NCBI GenBank assembly: GCA_031284485.1
Contig: JAISZT010000099.1
Location: forward strand, 44,233-108,232
Direction of reading: 5' to 3'
Source of the DNA: Desulfovibrio sp.
GTDB taxonomy: Bacteria > Desulfobacterota > Desulfovibrionia > Desulfovibrionales > Desulfovibrionaceae
Length of the DNA: 64,000 bases
Positions 58,345 to 64,000 of the stretch are shown here, piece after piece; the stretch's first letter is position 1; every line of letters begins with the position of its first letter. Below the pieces are notes generated by a model, which was not told where the DNA came from, did not search any database, and saw only the letters and a program-made list of their open reading frames with translations. The position numbers were made by a program, and so were the translations under genes.

Positions 58345-58378
58345 GCGCCCGTCCCAAACCTGCCTGCGGGACGGGCGC
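58345..58378 (+). other. Intergenic mRNA hairpin after urtA
   Basis: GCGCCCGTCCC and GGGACGGGCGC form an 11-bp perfect stem with a 12-base loop between urtA and urtB, with no T-run. This is the usual place for a 3'-stabilising hairpin that favours the binding-protein message over the membrane genes. Confidence 0.6.
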
Positions 58379-58389
58379 CGCGGACACGT

Positions 58390-60015
58390 ATGATGAACCT
58401 GCGCCGACTATGTCTTGTTTTTCTGCTTGTTTTTTTGCCTGGTGATGCTTTAGCCGTAGGCGAGCCTGCGAGCCGTATTGTTCTCTCCCCGGAAATTGTT
58501 GAATCCTTGCGCAGCGCCAGGGTAATGGACAGGGCAGCCGCCATTGAGAGCCTTGGCAATGCCCCCTCGGATCAGGCCTTTACCTTGTTGAAGGCGCTTC
58601 AGGAAGGCGCGCTTTATGTCAGCAGGGATAACAACGAGCTGCTTGTCCTGGATGAAAACGCGAAAAGCGGCGAATTCGTCATAAGCGGCGAAACAATTCC
58701 CGTTACGGACAAGGACGGATTGCGCAAGGTCGGGACCAGCAACAGCCAGCGTGAGCGCATATCCTCACTTTTGTCCGCCCGCATGCTGCGGCACCCTGAC
58801 GCGAACTTGCGCCGGCGCGCTGTTGCCGGGCTGCTCAGTGACGCCGGCAGAATCGGGGCGCAGGACAAGCCCCTGCTCCTCGCCCTGCTGCAAAAGGAAA
58901 CAGACGAAGACATCAGGCAGAATCTGGCGCTCGCGCTCGCGCTGCTGGCCGCAAGCGACGCTGCCGCCGCCCCGGATGAACTGATCGGGGCAGCAGCCTT
59001 GCTGCGTGACAACGCCCTGCCCGGTGCGACGCAGGCCCTGGAAAAACTGAAATCGTCAGAACACGCGGGAGTGGCCGCCGCCGCCGGCGAAGCCCTGGAA
59101 CACAAAAAAATCGTCGCGGAATGGGCGGCCATGCTGGAAACGCTGTTTTTCGGCCTCAGCCTCGGCTCCGTACTGATTCTGACATCCATCGGGCTTGCCG
59201 TCACCTTTGGCGTCATGGGCGTCATCAACATGGCCCACGGTGAATTGATCATGCTCGGCTCCTACACGGTCTGGGGTTTGCAGCAGGTATTTCCGGGGCA
59301 GCCGGGCCTTGCCCTCGTGCTGTCCATTCCGGCGGCGTTCATCGTTTCCGGCGGCATGGGCATGGTGCTTGAACGCCTTGTCATCCGCCACCTTTACGGC
59401 AGACCGCTGGAAACGCTGCTGGCCACTTTCGGCATCAGCCTTATTTTGCAGCAGATGGTGCGCACGCTCATCTCGCCCATGAACCGCGCCGTGGAAAGTC
59501 CGGACTTTATGAGCGGCATGTGGCGTCTGACAAGTTCCATCAGCCTTACCTGCAACCGCGTTTATATTCTCTGTTTCTGCCTTGCCGTTTTCGCCCTCAT
59601 TTACGCCGTCATGCACAAAACCCGCCTTGGTCTTGAAGTGCGGGCCGTTACGCAAAACAGGGCTATCGCGCGCGCCATGGGCGTCAATTCCGCGCGGGTG
59701 GACGCCATGACCTTCGCGCTGGGATCCGGCGTGGCCGGCATGGCCGGCGTGGCCCTGAGCCAGCTTACCAATGTCGGGCCGAATCTTGGGCAGAGCTATA
59801 TTGTGGATTCCTTTATGGTGGTGGTTTTCGGCGGCGTGGGGAACTTGTGGGGCACTCTCAGCGGCGGGTTGATCCTTGGACTGGCGAACAAATTTCTGGA
59901 GCCGTTCAGCGGGACCATGCTGGCAAAAATCATTCTTCTGGCCGGCCTTATCCTGTTTATGCAGGCGCGCCCCAGAGGGCTTTTTCCTGAACGCGGCCGC
60001 GCGGCGGAGAACTGA
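58390..60015 (+). CDS. urtB: Urea ABC transporter permease UrtB
   Basis: The 541-residue protein has a signal sequence (LRRLCLVFLLVFLPGDALA), a periplasmic HEAT-like helical domain (about residues 25-245) and a LivH-type permease domain (LSLGSVLILTSIGLAVTFGVMGVINMAHGELIMLG). The long N-terminal domain is usual for UrtB. Two adjacent ATGs (58390, 58393) are possible starts; an upstream reading overlaps urtA and is rejected. Confidence 0.93.
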   Translation: MMNLRRLCLVFLLVFLPGDALAVGEPASRIVLSPEIVESLRSARVMDRAAAIESLGNAPSDQAFTLLKALQEGALYVSRDNNELLVLDENAKSGEFVISGETIPVTDKDGLRKVGTSNSQRERISSLLSARMLRHPDANLRRRAVAGLLSDAGRIGAQDKPLLLALLQKETDEDIRQNLALALALLAASDAAAAPDELIGAAALLRDNALPGATQALEKLKSSEHAGVAAAAGEALEHKKIVAEWAAMLETLFFGLSLGSVLILTSIGLAVTFGVMGVINMAHGELIMLGSYTVWGLQQVFPGQPGLALVLSIPAAFIVSGGMGMVLERLVIRHLYGRPLETLLATFGISLILQQMVRTLISPMNRAVESPDFMSGMWRLTSSISLTCNRVYILCFCLAVFALIYAVMHKTRLGLEVRAVTQNRAIARAMGVNSARVDAMTFALGSGVAGMAGVALSQLTNVGPNLGQSYIVDSFMVVVFGGVGNLWGTLSGGLILGLANKFLEPFSGTMLAKIILLAGLILFMQARPRGLFPERGRAAEN

Positions 60016-60020
60016 AAAAG

Positions 60021-61115
60021 ATGCTGCGGGAGCGCGTGTTCAATACCTCAACAAGGCTGTTCACAAGCTGCACGGCCGCGTTTGCCGCGGTTATCGCCTT
60101 TTGCGCCCTGATGCCCGAGGCGTCTGCCGTGCATCTGAACAACCATGTCGTCAGCCTGCTGGGGAAATATCTCTGCTTTGCCCTGCTGGCGCTGTCCATT
60201 GACCTTGTCTGGGGCTATCTTGGCATTTTGAGCCTCGGGCATGGGGCCTTTTTCGGCATGGGCGGCTACGTCATGGGCATGTATCTCATGCGGGAAATCG
60301 GCAATCGCGGCATGTACGCCAATGCCGAGCTGCCGGATTTCATGGTTTTTTTGAACTGGAAAGAACTGCCCTGGTACTGGACGGGATCAGACAGTTTTCC
60401 TTTTGTCTGTCTACTGATCGTTGCCGTTCCGGGACTCGCGGCCTTTGTTTTCGGCCTGCCCGCCTTTCGCTCACGCGTATCGGGCGTGTATTTGTCCATC
60501 ATCACCCAGGCCATGACCTTTGCCCTGATGCTGGCGTTTTTCCGCAATGAAATGGGCTTTGGCGGCAACAACGGCCTGACGGATTTCAAAAGTCTGCTCG
60601 GCGCGGACATACATTCGCAGGGCATGGTGGTGACGCTGTTTGCCCTTTCCGCGCTCGCGCTGATCATGGCCTACCTTGTGTGCCGCGTGATCACGACATC
60701 CCGGCTGGGGCGGGTGTTTATCGCCGTGCGGGATGCGGAAAGCCGCGCCCGCTTTATCGGGTACAGAGTGGAATACGTCAAACTGGCGGCCTTTGTGCTG
60801 TCGGCGTGCATAGCCGGAATCGGCGGCGCTTTGTATGTTCCCCAGGTGGGCATCATCAACCCCGGCGTGTTTTCCCCGCTCTTTTCCGTTGAAATGGTGG
60901 TTTGCGTGGCCCTTGGAGGCAGGGGCAGACTGTACGGGGCTGTTATCGGCGCTCTGGCCGTCAATTTTATAAAAACCTGGTTCACCACAGCCTTCCCCGA
61001 TATCTGGCTGTTTTTTCTGGGGGCTCTGTTTGTGCTGGTCACGCTTTTTCTGCCCGAGGGCCTTGCCGGACTACCAACCGCTCTGCGCCGCAGATTGCAA
61101 GGAAAAACGCCGTGA
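60021..61115 (+). CDS. urtC: Urea ABC transporter permease UrtC
   Basis: The 364-residue LivM-type permease shows LALSIDLVWGYLGILSLGHGAFFGMGGYVMGMYL, GFGGNNGLTDF and the coupling segment AVRDAESRARFIGYRVEYVKLAAFVLSA. About eight to ten helices are visible. It pairs with UrtB. The TGA stop overlaps the urtD GTG start. Confidence 0.93.
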   Translation: MLRERVFNTSTRLFTSCTAAFAAVIAFCALMPEASAVHLNNHVVSLLGKYLCFALLALSIDLVWGYLGILSLGHGAFFGMGGYVMGMYLMREIGNRGMYANAELPDFMVFLNWKELPWYWTGSDSFPFVCLLIVAVPGLAAFVFGLPAFRSRVSGVYLSIITQAMTFALMLAFFRNEMGFGGNNGLTDFKSLLGADIHSQGMVVTLFALSALALIMAYLVCRVITTSRLGRVFIAVRDAESRARFIGYRVEYVKLAAFVLSACIAGIGGALYVPQVGIINPGVFSPLFSVEMVVCVALGGRGRLYGAVIGALAVNFIKTWFTTAFPDIWLFFLGALFVLVTLFLPEGLAGLPTALRRRLQGKTP

Positions 61116-62026
61116 GCCCCGATTTTAATCCGTGGGAAAAAGACCTGCTGGATTCTCTCGAAGACAACAGCGATCTGAAGGACAATGTTCTCAATCTCCT
61201 TGAGGATTATTACAGTCAGCCGCGAGGGATGCGCCCCTCACGCCGGGTTTCCGCGCCCCCGAAAAATCTGCGCGCGGACAATCGCATCCTGCTGTATCTG
61301 GAAAACATTTCCGTCAGCTTTGACGGTTTCAAGGCGCTCAACAGGCTGACCATGTATGTTGACGAGGGCGAGTTGCGCTGCATCATCGGGCCTAACGGTG
61401 CCGGCAAAACCACCATGATGGACGTTATCACGGGCAAAACAAGGCCGGACCGCGGGCAAGCCTGGTTTACCCGCGAGCACAACCTGCTCAGACTGGATGA
61501 AGTCGCCATCACGCAGGTCGGCATTGGCCGCAAATTTCAAAAACCTTCCGTGTTTGAAGCCCTGTCCGTCCTGCACAACCTGGATCTGGCCGCCAAAGGG
61601 GCAAAGAGCGTCTTTGCCGCATTGCGCGCCCGCTCTTGCGCCGGAGAAGCGGCTTTTCTGGAACAGACCCTGGAGCGCATCAATCTGCAGGACAACAGGG
61701 ACACGGCGGCGGGCAAGCTCTCCCACGGGCAGAAGCAATGGCTGGAAATAGGCATGCTGCTGATGCAAAAACCGCGTCTTCTGCTTCTGGATGAACCTGT
61801 GGCCGGCATGAGCCCCAGTGAAGTTGACCGTACCGTCGATCTGCTGCAGGACCTGGAAGGCGAGCAGAGCATCATCCTGGTTGAGCATGACATGGAATTT
61901 GTGCGGGCGGTGGCGCGCAAGGTGACCGTGCTGCACCAGGGCTGCGTGCTGGCTGAAGGAACAATGGAGGAAATTCAGCAAAATCCCGCTGTTGTGACAG
62001 CCTACCTTGGGGAAGCGCAATGCTGA
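61112..62026 (+). CDS. urtD: Urea ABC transporter ATPase UrtD
   Basis: From the GTG at 61112, overlapping the urtC stop, the product is 304 residues. An acidic N-terminal extension of about 55 residues (SPDFNPWEKDLLDSLEDNSD) precedes the ATPase: Walker A IGPNGAGKTTMMD, signature KLSHGQKQWLEIGMLL (the SHGQ form typical of UrtD), Walker B LLLLDEPVAGMSP and H-loop VEHDMEFV. The extension is longer than usual; an ATG at 61232 would give a shorter form. Confidence 0.92.
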   Translation: MSPDFNPWEKDLLDSLEDNSDLKDNVLNLLEDYYSQPRGMRPSRRVSAPPKNLRADNRILLYLENISVSFDGFKALNRLTMYVDEGELRCIIGPNGAGKTTMMDVITGKTRPDRGQAWFTREHNLLRLDEVAITQVGIGRKFQKPSVFEALSVLHNLDLAAKGAKSVFAALRARSCAGEAAFLEQTLERINLQDNRDTAAGKLSHGQKQWLEIGMLLMQKPRLLLLDEPVAGMSPSEVDRTVDLLQDLEGEQSIILVEHDMEFVRAVARKVTVLHQGCVLAEGTMEEIQQNPAVVTAYLGEAQC

Positions 62027-62715
62027 AAGTGGAAAATCTCAACCAGTGCTACGGAGAAAGCCATATTTTATGGGATGTGTCCGTCCACGTGCCCAGGGGG
62101 GCCTGCACCTGCCTGATGGGGCGCAACGGCGTCGGCAAGACGACGCTGCTGCAGTGCATTATGGGCCTGTTGCCCCCGCAGTCGGGCGACATTTATTTTA
62201 ACGGCCGCAACATAAGCGCCTCTCCTCCGGAAAATCGCGCCAGGGCAGGCATAGGCTATGTGCCGCAGGGTCGGCAGATTTTTCCCCTGCTCACTGTGGA
62301 AGAAAACATGCGCGTGTGCCTTGCGGCCAGAAAAGACGGGCAAAAAGAAATCCCGGATTTTATTTATTCCTTTTTTCCTGTCCTGAAGGAAATGCTGCAC
62401 CGCCGCGGCGGCGATTTGTCCGGGGGGCAGCAACAGCAACTGGCCATAGCCAGAGCGCTTGTTCTTGACCCGGTCATGCTCATGCTGGACGAACCGACAG
62501 AAGGCATCCAGCCGAACATCGTGCAGGAAATCGCGACCGCAATCCGGCGTCTCATGGAAGAAATGGGCATGACCGTGCTGCTGGTGGAGCAAAAAGTGCC
62601 TTTTGCCAGAAGCATTGCCGACAATTACGCGATTATGGAGCGAGGGCGCATTGCGGCAAACGGTTCCATGAAAGGGCTTGACGCGACGACAATCAAGGCT
62701 TTTCTGAGTGTTTAG
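62020..62715 (+). CDS. urtE: Urea ABC transporter ATPase UrtE
   Basis: The 231-residue LivF-type ATPase has LNQCYGESHILWDVSVHVPRG, Walker A MGRNGVGKTTLLQC, IGYVPQGRQIFPLLTVEENM, signature DLSGGQQQQLAIARAL, Walker B MLMLDEPTEGIQP. The start overlaps the urtD end by seven bases and the stop lies within the ureD reading by eight bases. Confidence 0.93.
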   Translation: MLKVENLNQCYGESHILWDVSVHVPRGACTCLMGRNGVGKTTLLQCIMGLLPPQSGDIYFNGRNISASPPENRARAGIGYVPQGRQIFPLLTVEENMRVCLAARKDGQKEIPDFIYSFFPVLKEMLHRRGGDLSGGQQQQLAIARALVLDPVMLMLDEPTEGIQPNIVQEIATAIRRLMEEMGMTVLLVEQKVPFARSIADNYAIMERGRIAANGSMKGLDATTIKAFLSV

Positions 62716-63568
62716 GGATCTTCGCGGCTGGCCTGCCGCCCTTGACTGTGACTTTGGCGTACTAAGACAGCGCACTGTGTTGACCCGTTTGCGTTTTAAC
62801 GGCCCCTTGCGCGTGCAGCGCCTGTTTTACCCGGAAAAAGAACGTCACGGCATACAGCCGTGCCATTGTTATCTGTTGCATCCTCCGGGCGGCCTGGTGA
62901 GCGGCGATGCCCTTGACATGCGCTTTTCCGTTGGGCCTGCCGCCCACTGTCTTCTGACCACGCCCTCGGCGGGCAAAATCTACCGCATGGACAGCCAGGG
63001 CGCGCCGCAGCGCCAGACGCTTGCCGCCGAAGTTGACAACGGCGTGCTGGAATGGCTTCCTCAGGAAACCATTCTTTTTGACGGCGCCGGCGCGCGGTTG
63101 TCCGCCTGTTTTTATCTCAGGGGAGCGTCCAGGCTTGTCGCCTGGGACATCGTTTGTTTCGGGCGCCCCGCCGCCGGGGAATCGTTCGACAAGGGGCGTT
63201 TTTCGCAATCACTGCGCATAGAGCGGGATGGTGAGCCCCTGTTGCTTGAACGGACGGACTGCGAGGCCAGCGACCCGCTGTGGGAAAGCCCCGCCGGATT
63301 TTACGGCTGCACCGTGTCCGCGTCCTTTATTGCCTGCGGCCATGAGGATGACGACAAGGCGCTGCGCGATGCCTGCGCCGCATTGCAGACCGCGGCGCGT
63401 CCGGAACGCGCGCGCGTTGGGGCAACCTTCAGAAACAGGGTGCTGATCGCGCGCTGGCTCGGGCGCGACAGCGGGCAGGCCAGACGCTTCTGCCTTGAGG
63501 CCTGGCGGACGACGCGGCCCTTGCTGCTCAAAAGGCGCGTGTGTCCGCCGCGTATCTGGAGCACGTAA
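62708..63568 (+). CDS. ureD: Urease accessory protein UreD (UreH)
   Basis: The 286-residue protein shows the UreD pattern: RQRTVLTRLRFNGPLRVQRLFYPE, CHCYLLHPPGGLVSGDALDM, AHCLLTTPSAGKIYRM, VLEWLPQETILFDGAGA and WDIVCFGRPAAGESF. UreD binds apo-urease with UreF and UreG during nickel insertion. It begins with GTG inside the urtE end, so it is co-transcribed with the urea transporter, about 34 kb from ureABC-FG. The start codon is inferred from the overlap. Confidence 0.9.
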   Translation: MFRDLRGWPAALDCDFGVLRQRTVLTRLRFNGPLRVQRLFYPEKERHGIQPCHCYLLHPPGGLVSGDALDMRFSVGPAAHCLLTTPSAGKIYRMDSQGAPQRQTLAAEVDNGVLEWLPQETILFDGAGARLSACFYLRGASRLVAWDIVCFGRPAAGESFDKGRFSQSLRIERDGEPLLLERTDCEASDPLWESPAGFYGCTVSASFIACGHEDDDKALRDACAALQTAARPERARVGATFRNRVLIARWLGRDSGQARRFCLEAWRTTRPLLLKRRVCPPRIWST

Positions 63569-64000
63569 TGCTTTCTCAACTCCTGCCTTCCAGAAGACGA
63601 ATCCTTTCTTTCTGCGTAAGGATATTTCCTTCACGATATGCGCCGAGATTACCCGTTAACGGCCTGGACTTCAAGCGGGGAAAGCCGCCATAATCCACCA
63701 CGCCCACGGCCGCATTTCTCCAAAAACGTGGAAAAGGTGTTTTTCAGGATGCTCTTGTGCGCCATTGGTGATTTTTTATGCCATTATTCCATTTCTATAT
63801 CGTATTTGATTTAGAAATTGAATAAGGGAGCAGGTTCTTCGGCATACTGTTTTCACCTCGTTGGTGATAGAATGTTGTTCACAAACACAACGAGGTTTTT
63901 TCATTTTTTGCGTGGTGGATCGCGGGCCCGGAGACGGCACGTAGGGCGTCATGATTACCAAATCCGCCCCATAGGGGCAAACATGGTGCCAGCATAGGGC
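63569..64000. other. Terminal stretch without a recognised gene
   Basis: The last 430 bases hold no reading frame I can support. A 53-codon minus-strand stretch (63571 to about 63730) looks protein-like in composition but has no start codon and no recognised family. A terminator-like hairpin lies at 63856-63902. Confidence 0.5.
63856..63902 (+). terminator. Intrinsic terminator downstream of ureD
   Basis: CCTCGTTG and CAACGAGG form an 8-bp perfect stem around a 24-base loop, followed at once by six T residues. It is 287 bases after ureD and could end the urt-ureD transcript. Confidence 0.7.

Noticed and set aside
63571..63730. Protein-like minus-strand stretch after ureD
   Set aside because: About 53 codons without a start codon and without a recognised family; possible gene remnant but unsupported.

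Overview
The window looks like a chromosomal, probably origin-proximal segment of a sulfate- or sulfite-reducing Desulfovibrionaceae relative (Desulfobacterota). The inference rests on a tetraheme class III cytochrome c, a Desulfovibrio-type outer-membrane porin, Gram-negative TonB/ExbBD machinery, and the gene order dnaA-dnaN-gyrB-gyrA with parA/parB nearby. No rRNA, tRNA or CRISPR array was recognised.

Layout. (1) 0-4 kb: a DsbA-like thiol oxidoreductase, an FMN-binding PNPOx-family protein, and the chromosome segregation genes parA and parB. Two parS-like 16-mers lie just upstream of parA, and an antisense zinc-ribbon gene sits between parA and parB. (2) 3.95-19.5 kb: a long leftward gene string dnaA > dnaN > gyrB > gyrA > TPR lipoprotein > purF > hisS > aspS > def > fmt > rsmB, most junctions overlapping or within a few bases. 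The DnaA lacks the usual N-terminal domain. Transcription diverges at about 19.55 kb, the best candidate for an origin-proximal point. (3) 19.6-24.6 kb: an M23 peptidase, a small unknown gene, the methionine importer metNIQ, and a MazF-like toxin-antitoxin pair. (4) 24.7-29.2 kb: urease ureABC-ureF-ureG followed by larB; no ureE is present here. (5) 29.6-36.3 kb: a ferrous/ferric iron uptake operon (FTR1 permease, P19 protein, DUF2318 membrane protein, two FtsX-type permeases, an ABC ATPase) ending in a tetraheme cytochrome c3. (6) 36.3-38.5 kb: porin and an HMA-like protein. (7) 38.7-46.7 kb: a cobalamin riboswitch heading an operon for B12 uptake and salvage: btuF, btuD, btuC, btuB, an exported CbiZ-like amidohydrolase, and a dedicated exbB-exbD-tonB. 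(8) 46.7-49 kb: shikimate kinase, an M24 peptidase, and a RelE/XRE toxin-antitoxin pair. (9) 49.1-52.7 kb: a scarred island bounded by a 50-bp direct repeat of the secA 3' end. It holds a truncated dgkA, an LTA-synthase-like phosphoglycerol transferase, two transposase remnants, a 64-bp AG microsatellite and a second, nested 52-bp direct repeat. (10) 52.7-56.7 kb: secA and a sigma-54 activator with a degenerate receiver. (11) 57-63.6 kb: the urea transporter urtABCDE with ureD overlapping its end.

How the parts connect. Urea imported by UrtABCDE would feed the urease encoded about 30 kb away; the accessory gene ureD travels with the transporter rather than with ureFG. Several loci serve metal handling: urease and LarB (nickel), the FTR1/P19 system (iron), and the B12 operon (cobalt corrinoids). 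The most unusual points are the cytochrome c3 at the end of the P19-type iron locus, the apparently exported CbiZ in a self-contained TonB/B12 operon, the att-like secA repeat, and the shortened DnaA. All functional statements come from reading motifs by eye; no database search was run.
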